NCBI GenBank assembly: GCA_027579435.1
Contig: JANBPK010000761.1
Location: 37,543-101,542, forward strand
DNA: 64,000 nucleotides
Direction of reading: 5' to 3'
Origin: Candolleomyces eurysporus
Lineage: Eukaryota; Basidiomycota; Agaricomycetes; Agaricales; Psathyrellaceae
A program made the translations under genes and the position numbers. Below the pieces are notes generated by a model. That model ran no database searches, was not told the origin of the DNA, and saw nothing but the letters and a program-made list of their open reading frames with translations. Below, in pieces: positions 45,089 through 56,555 of the stretch. The stretch's first letter is position 1, and the number at the start of each line of letters is the position of its first letter.

Positions 45089-45223
45089 GGTGAGAGAGGA
45101 ATGACGTGATTGGTTGGGCTGGGCAACTCCAATAGGCGTCAATTGAATATGCTTACATTATCTCAATTTCCTATTATCTGCGGCCTGTACCTTGTCCGCC
45201 GCGAGTCTACTAAAGGCGATAAA
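45089..45223. promoter_or_regulatory. Bidirectional F-box/UBE2O promoter (intact unit)
   Basis: Only 135 bases separate the start codons of F-box copy C and UBE2O. They carry TGACGTGATTGG at 45102-45113 (CRE-like core plus inverted CCAAT) and a forward CCAAT at 45129-45133, about 16 bases apart. A shared promoter would co-express an SCF substrate adaptor with an E2/E3 enzyme. Confidence 0.6.
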
Positions 45224-48200
45224 ATGGCTTCAAATGCCCCTTCACATAGCAGGGTCAGTCCTCTTACCGATAGGTATCATCTTCAACAGCTTATCTTCTT
45301 TCAAGCTCTATCGAAATGATATCGTTCAGAGATTAGATTCGTCGGATGGTCCCTATGCTGTCGTTCTTGTGGGTGTTCATTCCGTTTAGCACAAACTACA
45401 CCCAATTGAATTAGCCTTCAGAGATGCTGGCACGATCCAGAGGATATCCCGCCACAAGCAAGCGTAGCTGACCCTCTCCTCCGTCCACTGACGCAAGGCG
45501 AAGTGGGAGTCACATACATCGACCATGCTCAAGGAAACGAAATACTACCCGAGTCCCGGTTCAGGCTCATGGACAGATGCTTGCAGCCAGGAGACTACTG
45601 CAAGCGCTCCATTGACGATATGCGTTCTGGTGTCGTCCTTAATGTGCATGTTCGGGGTCGGCTCGTTCACGCTATCAGCAACGAACCTGTCGATGGTTGG
45701 AAAACTTCCAGCGACCTTCAAGACAAGCACGATGGAGAAATAGGGGACTACGTCGTCTACGATGACTGGGTTGGCCAGGTGGGTCTATTTTTATTCGTTG
45801 GGCTAAGGGGTCATGCCAATTATTTAATTGTCTCCGGCGAAGATCATTGAGGTTTGTCATTTTCGAACAATGACACTGTTCTAGTTCCTCATGCAATGTG
45901 TCAGGTATTTGATGAATCCATAGTGGAAGCTGCGGGCGGGAAACTGGTCCGTTTACCAGAGCTCGGCTCACGTCTGACTGTTGGTGATGAAGGCTCTGTA
46001 TGATCCCACACTTTCCTACCAAATAGTCAATTCACACAGATTCTTTCACAGGATATCCTACCTCCTCCAGCACAGAATGGCATGCAGACAGCATGGAGGT
46101 CTTTATGGGGCACCCAAACGAACAGTGGAGGAAGCAAAGACAAAGTCATCGGGGTCCGGCATAGTCTTTACGCAATCGCATGGCTTGCCTTGAACCAAAT
46201 GGCAAGTTCCTTCTTCAATTATCGCTCGTATTCAGCTTACGATTTAAGAAAGCTGGAACCCGCAGAGGCTGAGAAGAAAACAAGACCTCGGCGATTTTGG
46301 CCGGCGCATGAGATGACAGAATTCACCATCGTCAGAGGCAGATCCGACGTAGAAATGCGGGTCGGTGATCGCGTCTACTTGAAGGACACCTCAGGTGCAC
46401 CCTTGACTCAACATGGGAACGAAGGCGATCCTGCGGGAATAATGCAGGTTCATACTTACAAGGTTATTGAAACCGTCTCCATGTTTGATGTTCTTTGGCA
46501 AGATGGCGTTCGAGAGAAGGTTCGGTCAATAGACGTCGTCCCTTACATGAATCCAGATGAATACGATTGCTGGTACGCTCATTTCCATTTGGCCGCCCCC
46601 TTCTATACTCATGTTTTCACTCCCAGGCCTGGAGACCACGTCCTCTGGAAGAATGAAGATGGGCGGCGGTTTGCCGTCGTTCAATCGGTAGACCCAGATG
46701 CAAGGACGGCGAAACTGCATTTGGAAGATTCAAATACGACTGAGCTAGCTCCCGTTCTCGAGTTGGATCCCAACGGCGCTAGTGATCCAAGCCAAAACGA
46801 TCCATCCACTGCATTCGACGGCTTCGGTGTCCGAAGAGGTGATTTCGTCTTCATCCATAGGGAGGGTACAACAAATGGATGCATCAAGCCTCGTGTTCCT
46901 CGGATAGGGGAGCTAGAGCCTTGGGTCAGGGAATTGCCTCACCTCGATGGTAGTCTCAACGATTGGAGGCGAGAACTGGTAGATCTTGGTCAAAAGCTTG
47001 CGACAGAAAGAGTACCCGCGGGTGCCGATGAAAAGCTGTCGACGCAACATCCCAGTTTACAATGGTTTGGTGAGGTCTCCGAGGTGCGCTGGTGTCGATC
47101 TGTGAGGGATCTCAATGGAAACGATTTCTCAACAATACTTTTTCAGATCCGATTAGATGGCACCATTGAAATCACGCATCCAGACGGGACTATCAAGGAT
47201 TATCCAGTAGAAAGACTCACTCGTTTGTATGACGGAATGGAGCAGCTTCAAGACGAAGTTTGGGATGACTCCGATGTATCCGATGACTATGTTGATAATG
47301 AGGATCATGTCTGGGTTATGGAAGAAGATGGTCAATGGCGACCAGAAGATCACCTTTCTGGGGAGTGGGAAGACACAGACGATGAAGATGGAGACGATGC
47401 TATGGATGTCGATGTCGATCCTGTTCAATACAATGACAGCGCTATGGAGGACGCGACCGAAGATAGCAAGGCGGACAGCCAGTCTACGCCCGCACAGCAA
47501 GACCCAGCCAACCCTGCGGAAGTACCTCGATCAACCTCCTTGCTACCATCTGAAGAATCAGAAAATTGGCAGCGATTTGAGATCCTCTCCAGCGCTCCAG
47601 TAGATCATGCGTATTATTCGACGACACCTGGTACAGCATCAAAGGCATTCATGAGCCGCTTGCAGCGCGAATACCGCGTATTAGCTAGCAGCCTACCAGG
47701 TGCGCAGACTTGGAACACACCCTTTTTTAACTGTCCACTTGCTAATGGCCGGGTTTCAGAGTCCATAGTTATCCGAGCTTACGAGGATCGCGCGGACCTC
47801 CTAAGGTCTCTCATCATCGGCCCTGAAAATACACCTTATGAAGACGCGCCTTTCGTGATTGACTGGATGCTCGACTCTAACTTCCCCCAATCTCCTCCCA
47901 TCGCACACTTCCTCAGCTGGACAAATGGAAATGGCCGAGGTATGAAATTTCTTCTCTCCTTTCACTCAGAGGTATTAACAAATGTTTTCTTCGACCTGGA
48001 TTAGTGAATCCGTACGTCAAGCTGCAGCTAACCTCTTTGACCCAAAATTGAATTCGGGCATATAGGAATCTGTATGAAGAGGGTAAGGTATGTCTCTCTA
48101 TTCTAGGAACCTGGGTGGGAGACCAAAGCGAATCATGGAGTGCCGCCCGCTCCTCGCTACTTCAAGCCTTCGTATCGATTCAAGGCTTGGTGTTAGTGAA

Positions 48201-48694
48201 AGAACCGTAAGCTTATTCTTTCATAAAAATTCTGACGATGGACTGAAATGTTTCGATAGCTGGTTTTGTGAACCTGCGTTCGACAAATTGAGAGGAACTG
48301 AGGAGGGCACGATCAACAGGTAACTTTGATCGTTCTTCTCAAACGATCACACTTGATATCCACCCTTCACAGCCGGTTATACAGCGAGAAAGCATACGTC
48401 TTGTCTCGTGGATTCATTCGTCGCGCGCTGGAAATACCTCTCGGTGGTCTAGAAAAGGAGATAGAATGGCTATACCACGCTAACGGAGGTTTGGAGAAGG
48501 TGTTGCGAGACTCTCGGCGTCTTATTGAAGTGAGCAAAACTCATCCGGAACTCACACCGGAAGACAAACATCTAGCGGTACCACGTCTTACCGCTGGAGG
48601 GATTATTACACTCGAACGGACATTGCAAAAACTTCAAGATATCTATGATCGGAGGCAGAATCAGACCGGGTCACCAGGACCTTCGCCCGCATAA
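45224..48694 (+). CDS. UBE2O-type E2/E3 hybrid ubiquitin-conjugating enzyme
   Basis: ATG 45224 gives [10 protein letters not shown], spliced to [20 protein letters not shown], then [40 protein letters not shown] and [20 protein letters not shown]. These and the following RVYLKDTSG and [14 protein letters not shown] strands are the SH3-like CR1/CR2 regions of UBE2O. An acidic coiled region ([20 protein letters not shown]) precedes the UBC fold: [52 protein letters not shown] and [19 protein letters not shown] with the catalytic Cys. A C-terminal helix ends [17 protein letters not shown]2O-class enzymes are single-chain E2/E3s acting on unassembled or basic substrates. Confidence 0.9.
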
Positions 48695-48795
48695 CGCAAT
48701 GTTGCACAGTTTATCATTATCTTGTCTTGTACAGTAACATAGTGCGGTATGATCCAAAAGGGTGGCTCCATAGTCCGCGGTATAAACAGTTCTTC

Positions 48796-51297
48796 TCAAC
48801 ATTGACCTAGGAACCTATTTTTGGGGAATGACTTTCCATAATCGTCCGTCCAGGTGGTTAAATTAGGATTCGTGTAGGCGCCAATATTGCTTGAAATTAG
48901 TTGAGCAACCTCGAACATGTTCCAATGACTGGTCGACGTACTCGTTGATATAGGCTTGCGTCGGGAAATCCGCAGGGTCACACCCAACATTGATATCATG
49001 CAGAGGCTGGTAAACTCGAATCCAATCGACCCTCATGGTTGCAGGGAGGGTCAAATGATCAAAGTCGACGCCTCCAAAGTTTTCCGACATGCCAAGATTT
49101 ATAATTAGGTACTACGACGCACGAAGTCAATATTGTGTTGGGTTGAATAGACTGTAAGGCGTACCATTGGTTCTTGTGGGACAGGGCGGCCAGAGATCTG
49201 GACACGCTCATCGGCTGCCACACCACCAGCCCTCAAAGTCCATGTAAGCCTAGCATCCGCGATCCAGGATATATACTGAGGTTAATGTATCAGCAGTATG
49301 TAGAAGAGAGTATGAAATGTCCAACCGCAGTATCAAAGCCTGAAAGGATGATGCGTAAGTGGGATAACTGGGAAAAGGGAGGACCACGAACCAGGTCTAT
49401 ATTCAAAACCATAGATAGAGGTACAAGCTTCGTTGAGCTCATAGCATGCTTGATCTGGGAGAAATCATTACATCGACGGCCTCACACGATTTTACTTGAC
49501 TCACTTGTCGTCGTGACACAGGATGTAGCCTGTTGAAAGGCGCCTCCAGTGTAAGAATTGAGGGTCGTTCTTGTTTGATCCGGAATTATGAGATTGTCGG
49601 AAGTGTTAAACCAGGTATAAGCGGCATTAAACGGCTGAAGACACAACATTATAAGTCATCCGCAAAACTGCAGATTGTGAACGATTCAACTAACCGCCCA
49701 TTGCGCCGATTGTGACACTCCACCGGCTGGAGGCTCTCCGGAAACCTGTGCCTCAAACACGTCAATCTCGGGAGCCGACCTTCCAACGAACGTTCCATCA
49801 TTATGTATAGGACCAGGGTGCTCTTCACCAGGGCATGTACAACGAGACAGCTTCTGCCCCGGAAGAAAGGACAGTGCTCCATTCGCACTAGTGTCTCCAT
49901 TTATAGTTGCTTCAACAGGTTGTCCGTTTACAGTCTGATTAGGCGCGGTCCCGACGTCGCAGGCATCGTATGTGTATGGCCACTACGTATTCATTAATAA
50001 GTTGTCAAAGCCTAAAGGAGGGCGAAATGCAAGTTTACCATGCCCTCTAGACTCGCCCCGTAACCAGCTCGTCCTGCAAATATATTCATGAGAGGTCTGT
50101 GAAAAGTTGAAGTGATGAATATCTACCAAGATTGCCCATGCTCCATACAGCAGGCCAGAGGCCCATGACGTTGTTAGCACCGGGCAAAGTCACGGAGACC
50201 TCCAGCAGACCCCCTGTAAAGCAAAATTTATTCCATGTCGAGATCATCCCGCCTTGGTACTGAAGCCCATGAGCGTCTTTCCGGGATAGCGAGACTTCCA
50301 GGAAACCGTCCCGCGTAACAACGGCCTCTGGATCGTACCATTCCATATTATTGGTCTGCGCAAATGTCCATCTAATTCATTAGGGCGTTCTTTACATGTG
50401 AGAATGGGAATACTCACAGCCCAATAGTGAAGATCAACAGCCTCCCAATAAGGGTCATCACCGGGGTAGAATGTGCGACCATCCGTATTAAATTCGTCGC
50501 TGAAGACGAGTTGTAGTTGCTGACTAGGGTTGGTATAAGATGCCTTGTAGAAGGCATCAGCCGGGGTCTCGCGGTCCACTAGACCATAATTTCCAAGAAA
50601 GCTAGGAATCTAAACCCGCCATCGGATCGACACATCGTGAAGTCAGGTTTTAGGCACTCGCACCTGACCGGTACTGTTTATCCCTCCGATATTGAAGCCA
50701 CCCATGTCCGACGGTTTTCGTGCAGTGAAGTGAGAAAATATCGGGTAGCCAGCACTGGATTCAACGCGTCTAAACGTCAACTCCTTCATTGCTATGACGC
50801 GCTGGACACGTACAAAAGGGTCAACATCCCTGTACAAAGGGTGATCATGCAGCCCAAGTTTGTGAGACCGCGATACGTGAACATGTGTCCACCAGAATCA
50901 TACTTGCGGTCCCGCTTTGGGTCAGGGTTGTGGAGGTAGTCATCTGGTTCAGGGTGGTTTGGAGATAGAATCGAGCCCCAAGTTGTTGGATCTGGCGACA
51001 GGGAGAACTGTGGAGACGTGAATGAGATAGGCGGCAAGTCAGGTTACGCGACATACGCGTTCTGTGAAGGAGACGCTCCCGATGTCCTGGGAGCTGTGAG
51101 GATACTAAATTTGATCATGGCGGGAGGGCGAGCGCACCAGTGAGCCAGAGCTACTCGTAGGAAAACTTTTCGATGAAGAGCGCCTTGTAAACTGGGGACG
51201 AGTGTTTGTCGGTGGTTGCGCTGGGGGGNATCAAATTGACCGTCGAGGACGCGTTGGAGTGATTTGGGTGATATCGACGCTGAGAATAGGGATTCAT
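48796..51297 (-). CDS. GH16 beta-glucan enzyme, KRE6/SKN1 type
   Basis: This type II membrane protein functions in beta-1,6-glucan and wall assembly. The cytosolic part contains SLSPDPTTWGSILSPNHPEP, PDPKRDRKYDSGGHMFTYRG and a membrane helix LTNLGCMITLCTGMLTLL, followed after splicing by GYPIFSHFTARKPSDMGGFN. The lumenal GH16 domain includes QLVFSDEFNTDGRTFYPGDD, YQGGMISTWNKFCFTGG, GLWPAVWSMGNLGRAGYGAS and the catalytic loop EIDVFE near 49750-49770. The tail YTNPNLTTWTDDYGKSFPKN ends at 48796. ATG 51297 (MNPYSQRRYHPNHSNASSTV) is the likely start, but the first introns between 51040 and 51250 are unresolved and one N lies at 51229. Confidence 0.85.
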
Positions 51298-51495
51298 GGC
51301 GTCCCGCCGTTGCTCAGAAAATGAACGCGGTCGGATACAGCGAGAACGGACGCATCGCTGGGCTTCTCACCCTCTCAACGGGATTACCTCAGCCCGAGTC
51401 TTCTTCCAACGATCTGCAGAGGCAAACAAGTTTATTTCCAGCAGCAAACATCCACATCGCGCAGTAGAGTAGGCCAGAGGGCAGAGACTGCAGTG

Positions 51496-52624
51496 TCACC
51501 TGTTGCCTGAGCCTTCAAGCAGGCCCAGAATACCTGGGTTGAGTCCCTGGGCCAAATCCTCCATGGCACTTTCAACACGCCCAACACCAGCACTTTCCCT
51601 CTCCTGTCGAGACAATGAGTCGCTAGCTTGCGGGACATACGTCTGTACTTCCTGCAAGCGCTGCAAAACTAGTCGATTTGCTTTGACAATAGCAGAGTGA
51701 CCTTCGGAATCAGGGTTCTGACCGTCGATGGCCATCAGTAACTCTGATTTGAGGAGTTGATATTCGTCTGCCTTTGATTTTGTCAAGGCAGGCGAATGTT
51801 CAGTAAGAGGCTGCGGTTTGTCAAGCCAGCTTTCAAGAGAGTCAACAGCTGATTTTTCTTTTCTCGTTTTGTCATTTCGGGTCGGTCTTCCCTTTTTCTT
51901 GGTAGAAGATGGGTCTAAAGAGGCTATCAGGCCACGGTCGACGTGAACTTCGCGAGGAAGCGAGCGAGGGTTTTCGGGGAACAAACTGGAGTCGGGCAGA
52001 ATCAAGAAGACGCCGTGTTCTCGAAAATATCTCAGAATGAATGATATGATAGGGCGAAGAGCAGACAGTTCTGTGCCTGAAGGGATCGCGTCCAGTTCTT
52101 GCAGGTCATTGTGCTGATCTGGGCACGGACAACTGAGTATCGGCTTGGTGCCACGGCAAGACTACATACCTGCTGGGATCGTGATATGCTTCAGATACCA
52201 GAGAGCAGGAGTTGTACCCAAAGGCTGGGTGGAATAGAGAGTATAAAGGGCAAGAACTGCGGTCACTCGAGTGAACAGTGGCTCAAGTTTCTTTGACTTT
52301 TCTAAGGTTTAGGTCTGAACGACATCCAATAGAGAGAAAGGTAGACTCACCGAGAAAGAGCCTGAACGTAGTAGTCAAAAATCGTTCACGAGTGCGGTCG
52401 TCGAAAACCCTGAGGTGAAGCAAATGCCATCCTTGCGAACGCCAGACACTCTTGAAGACGGAGAACGGTGGCTCGGCATTGTTAGCCTTGTATTGCTCCT
52501 CATAAAGGAGAACCAGATCATTGATATCCGTGCGAAGGGACTCTACATAGAGCGAAGATGTGAAATAGCTGGGCTGGAGCGTTGGTTCTGCATGGCTCGG
52601 AGAGGGTGCTGGATAGAGGGCCAT
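51496..52624 (-). CDS. SNAPC1-like subunit of the snRNA-activating complex
   Basis: SNAPc directs RNA polymerase II and III to snRNA promoters. The core reads SLRTDINDLVLLYEEQYKAN, PPFSVFKSVWRSQGWHLLHL and DRTRERFLTTTFRLFL, then after a short intron EKSKKLEPLFTRVTAVLALY and TLYSTQPLGTTPALWYLKHI, closely following the SNAPC1 pattern 'F..iW....hl...R..f...lf..al..l..p......r.galY.LYtLY.tQP'. A basic stretch (KKKGRPTRNDKTRKEK) and an Ala/Leu-rich helical end (LNPGILGLLEGSGNR) follow. The start is uncertain: ATG 52624 (MALYPAPSP), 52651 or 52855 are all in frame. The 52855 codon overlaps the ATG of the opposite gene. Confidence 0.6.
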
Positions 52625-52853
52625 GCAAGCCGGCACCGGCCCGGGCGACATGAGATCGTGATGGGGCCTTGTTGTAGCCAGATGGCTTTGACAAACAACG
52701 TGTGGCGATCGCGGCGCGGCGAGTTTGAACTCTGCGAACGTCGAAACTCGTTGCACAGGCTCAGGCCTCCTCATTTCTCTCCTTGTCGCTGGCGCTGCGT
52801 TGTATTTATATCGGTTTATATCGATTTTTTGCAGCGACCGCCAATCTCCCTCC

Positions 52854-54700
52854 ATGTCGGCCCTCTTCAGACGACACAGCAACGTCCAATGTTTCTTCTG
52901 CAACTCCAATATCCCAATCCCTCAAAATCCTCGGAATTTCCGGTGTTCAGCATGTGGCTGTTGGAACCGCTATAATGAGAAGGGGGAGATATTGTCAGAT
53001 GAGCCTGCAATGCACCAGGAGCATCTCAATCGAAGGAGCTTTGCGAGACGAGGTATGTGTCATTCCCCACCCGGCTCCGTAACAGGCGCTCAACAATATC
53101 TAGCATCACCGTCGAAGGACCAACTTCCCAACCTGCATAGGACAGGAAAATTCTGCCACAACTGCCAGACAAACCAGACGCTCATCATGAACCTGCTCTC
53201 AAATTATCTCCCCGCCCCAGAGGTACGCTTCCGTCCCCCGCTGGAGCACCCGCCGAGATCCTCACGCGTCTATAGAGCTCAGAGTATGCCTATCGGGTCA
53301 AGATGCTGCCAGAATACAAGGAATCTCTCTATACTCGCTACCCTCCAGTGTGCGAATCGTGCCAGCCAGCAGTCGAAGACGAAATTCACCAGAAGGAGCA
53401 GATGGCAAGGAGAAAGGCTCTGGGAGGTTGGCTCAAGGAGGGCAAGGAGCGTAAACGGAGAGTATCAGGGACTCCTCAGTCGAAGGAGAAAGTCTTAGTC
53501 GAAACCCTGTATTGGAAAGTTCGCGGCTTTCTTTGGGTCGTATGTTCCGTCGCCTCAATAGCGCTTCTCTCCATGGGTCAGTCCTCCTTCGGTATCACGC
53601 TTTATAACATATTGACTCGTGTCTTAGGGATGTTCGGTCGCCAGCCTCTTGAATCAGTGCCTCGTTTACAGAGTGCTCTTCCATTCCTCGTTTTGTTATC
53701 CCTTTTCTGGACGGCATGGGATCCAACCTACATCATAATTCAGAGAGCGCGCATGCAAGGGCGAGATGTCCGTTTGCATGGAAAGCGCGACTATATTGTG
53801 AGTATTTACCCCGCCTTTTCGCGAATTCTAGTCTGACTTCACAACTTAGATTTGCCAAATGGCTGCATGGGTTTCACGGCTTCTCGTGGCCCTAACGATC
53901 GTGTTTCATCGTCGAAGTCCGTTTCTGGAACAATATGTGATTTCATATCCGCGTTTCTATCTCTCATTGGCTCTCATGTTCGAATTACTCGTGAGTTCCC
54001 CATGTCAAGTTAGGCAGCAACCCCATTTAACCTTTGACCTTAGGCATTATCCGCATATTATCTTTGCCTCAGCATTCAGCACCCACCACCCATTCGTCTC
54101 ATCGATACCCAATCGCATAGGAATACCCTCTCTCGCTCTTCTACACCCGCAACTGCCTCTCAATCATCGCTATCAACGCCTACCGCCCCTTCTTTCCCTA
54201 AAGTTCTAGAATCCGATCTCCTCGCCTCTCTCTCGCTTTCCTCGAAACCGGTCGTCACACCACCTCCCAGACCTGTATTCGGGTTACCTTCCCTTCTCTC
54301 CCAATCCGCTGGACCATCCAGTGTGCCGGCCCCATCGGACGAGGATGCGATGGATTGGATGCCCACGAACGAAGACCAGGCTTCGCTTTTCGGCGCTAAA
54401 TCGAAACAGAAGCGGAACGATGCTGACGATGGGTCATGGCTTCGTCCGCAGCGATTCTTCGCGCCCGAAAAGCCCACGGGCTTGGAAAGCCTCTTTGCTC
54501 GAACGAAGCTTGTGGACGATGACGCCATGCGGGTCGATGACGAGCCGAACCCTCAATCCAGAGACGGCATCCTCAAGAAATGGAAGCAATGGACACCGAT
54601 ATTAGTTATAGCCTCTTGTCTACCCCTCGCATTCTACGCTGGTAAGGTATGGTTTAATCGTACCCTTGATACTTCGAGATTTGTAACTGGGACTGAGTAG
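52854..54700 (+). CDS. IMA1: Inner nuclear membrane protein Ima1
   Basis: ATG 52854 gives MSALFRRHSNVQCFFCNSNI, opening the Ima1 N-terminal zinc domain with CxxC pairs (CFFCNS, CSACGCWNRYNEKGEI). Splicing leads to LHRTGKFCHNCQTNQTLIMN and RYPPVCESCQPAVEDEI, then a basic KERKRRVSGTPQSKEK stretch. Several membrane helices follow (WVVCSVASIALLSMG, LPFLVLLSLFWTAWDPTY, WVSRLLVALTIVFH, FYLSLALMFELL), a Ser/Pro-rich nucleoplasmic loop with DEDAMDWMPTNEDQASLF and GSWLRPQRFFAPEKPTGLES, and a final helix (WTPILVIASCLPLAFYAGKV). The protein ends FVTGTE at 54700. In fission yeast and humans (NET5/Samp1) it links heterochromatin and the spindle pole or LINC complexes to the envelope. Confidence 0.9.
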
Positions 54701-55107
54701 CGTGTTGTTTAAATTGTTCGGCCTTTTCAATATGGGTATATCTCGATTTTTCTCGTCTTGCTATGATAGCGAACACGTCATTACACATTCAAGAGAGCTA
54801 ACCGAATGTCCGTCGTAGCAAAAAGTAGGAAAATTCATTAACTGGATGGGATTGAAGAAAAGGGGATGATAACAATAGTGAAAGGGTATGATGCAGAATG
54901 AAGAATTATGGCGACGAACGAGGGTAAACAATCATACTATCATTGTCACCACAATGTAGGATATACGACAGATGTCCAGAAAGGTGCGAGCCAGCGGCAC
55001 CTGTCACAGGATGGAAGAATAAAGATAATGAGGGGTTTCCGTCAGGACACGAGGTCAGAAGCAGCCAGCTAAATCGTGCTACTGCTCCGTCCATCTACCT
55101 ATGCCAT
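54701..55107. other. Intergenic between convergent IMA1 and Ser/Thr-rich protein genes
   Basis: About 400 bases between convergent genes are AT-richer than the surrounding coding sequence. A + strand frame crosses it, but it lies antisense to the next gene further on and carries no recognised domain. I see no RNA gene. Confidence 0.5.
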
Positions 55108-56076
55108 TTAGTACCTCCCACCATATTCATAGCCTCTGTTCTCCCGCATCTGTGGGCTGGGGCCACGAGACATGTCCGCATATCCACCGACTGGGCTCAC
55201 ATTGGCCGGGCCAGCAGTGAAGTCATGTTCGAGCGGATCGTTGCGTCGGGGGGAAGTCGCAAAAGAGTTGCCAGAGTTTCGACGGTGAGCAGGGATGATG
55301 CCATCATCATCGTGGCCAGAGGGCTTCCAGTCAATTGGTTGGAGTCGGTCTTCGAACTTCTTCGAGCTACCGAGCTTCCACTTGCGGAAGATGGTCCAGA
55401 GAATGGCTACACCACCGATGGATGCAGCAACAGCGATGAGAATAGTCACGACATTGCTCGACGTCTTGGCAGCTCCTGCGAGCTGGGGAGGGGCTGTCTC
55501 TTCAGCATTGACCGACGTGACCAAGGTCTTTGTGGATTTGACTTGAGTTACGTGTGTTTCGACCTGGGCATTGCCCGGAGCTTGAGTGGTCCCTGCTTGA
55601 GCGGGGGGNTGGGGTGGTGGTTGGGGTGGCGCTTGAGGTGGTCGAGGACGAAGTGGTTGACTCGGTTCCTGACGTAGTTGAACTTCCGCTGACAGTCTGA
55701 ACATTCATTAGTCGGGGAGCAATGGGAAAGGAACTGAAGCACGTACTGAGTCGGTCCCGGAAGCCGAGGTCGTTGTGGAACCCGAGGTGGTCGATTCAGT
55801 GGCAGAGGTGGTCGTGGAGGAAACAGCGGTCGTCGATTCCGACAATGTACTGCTGCCGGAAGAATCGGGTATAGGAGCAGCGCCGATGGGCACTGGAAGG
55901 CCGTCTGGGCCAACGAGTTGAGGGGANCGCTTCTTGACAATGCGCTTGAGGGTAGTGTGGCCGCGCTGTTGGAGCGGCGCATCATGGGCGGCCTCCGCGA
56001 CTGTCGAAACCGCGATAAGGATGGCAAAACCTAAAAGGAGCGTGGTGGAGAGTTTCCGAGTGTTGAGGGCGAGCAT
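55108..56076 (-). CDS. Ser/Thr-rich single-pass membrane protein
   Basis: ATG 56076 begins a signal peptide (MLALNTRKLSTTLLLGFAIL, AVSTVAEA). A Ser/Thr-rich, probably O-glycosylated ectodomain follows (SGSSTLSESTTAVSSTTTSA, TESTTSGSTTTSASGTDS; then TVSGSSTTSGTESTTSSSTT). A membrane helix (VVTILIAVAASIGGVAILWT) precedes a cytosolic tail (WKLGSSKKFEDRLQPIDWKP ... EHDFTAGPANVSPVGGYADM) that ends GYEYGGRY. This is the shape of a wall-stress sensor (Mid2 or WSC-like), but no cysteine-rich head is seen. The frame shifts by one base at the N at 55608, inside a C/G run; the real gene is probably continuous. Confidence 0.6.
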
Positions 56077-56555
56077 GTTGCTAGCAAATATGCGTTTTGG
56101 TTGAAAGTCTATAAAACTGGGAAAATGGTCAGAGGTGGTTGAGGGCTGGCTGTTGGCTGGCTCACTGTCGGGGGTCTACGAATGCGCCAGAGACCTGGAA
56201 GCTTCAGAACGTGAGAGACGTCAGATACAAAGGAGGGCGACAACGAGCGACAGAGTCCGGCGACAAGGAGTGAAGGTAGGAGAGAAGTACAAGTGGATGA
56301 GATGATGAGAAGGAAAAGAAAACACGGCGGCCAAAAGCCGTTCCCAAGTGTATTACATAACATGGTAACAGCCTTTCCCACACGGCAAGGGCAATAACAA
56401 CATTCATGTCACAAATGATTGTATAGTGCATTCAATATGTAGCTAAGCGCTAGATAGTTCCTCAGGCCTCAGTAAAACGTTCAAGCAGGTATTAATACGT
56501 AGTATCCGTGTCCAAGTTCGTGTCCGTGTAACAAAAATGAAAAAACAAATGTCTT
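56077..56555. other. Intergenic: promoter of the Ser/Thr-rich gene
   Basis: These 479 bases separate two leftward genes. They hold the upstream region of the Ser/Thr-rich protein gene (next to 56077) and the 3' flank of the lyase gene. Frames present on the minus strand (for example near 56109-56431) lack domains. Nothing else is visible. Confidence 0.5.

Larger units (their letters stand above)
38168..45862. repeat. Tandem array: F-box gene plus UBE2O 5' end, three units
   Basis: Three direct repeats of about 2.54, 2.53 and 2.63 kb occupy about 38168-40707, 40708-43235 and 43236-45862. Each contains a complete F-box gene on the minus strand, the bidirectional promoter and the first exons of the UBE2O gene on the plus strand. 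The F-box start codons are 2,542 and 2,528 bases apart. At the right edge of units 1 and 2 the UBE2O sequence stops abruptly after TTTGTCATTT (TTTGCCATTT in unit 2) and continues straight into the tail of the next F-box gene. In unit 3 the same place runs on into the E2 gene. Confidence 0.92.

Noticed and set aside
38168..45862. Transposon or helitron capture as the source of the tandem F-box/UBE2O copies
   Set aside because: I see no terminal inverted repeats, target-site duplication or transposase frame around the units; they are direct tandem repeats with a shared breakpoint in a UBE2O intron.
46082..48004. 640-residue plus-strand frame as a complete separate gene
   Set aside because: It is the largest exon of UBE2O. 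Exons from 45224 onward carry the N-terminal regions and the catalytic Cys lies after its end, near 48090, so it cannot stand alone.
49174..49536. Plus-strand 120-residue frame inside the GH16 gene
   Set aside because: It opposes exons that encode the clear GH16 domain, with catalytic loop and C-terminal tail on the minus strand.
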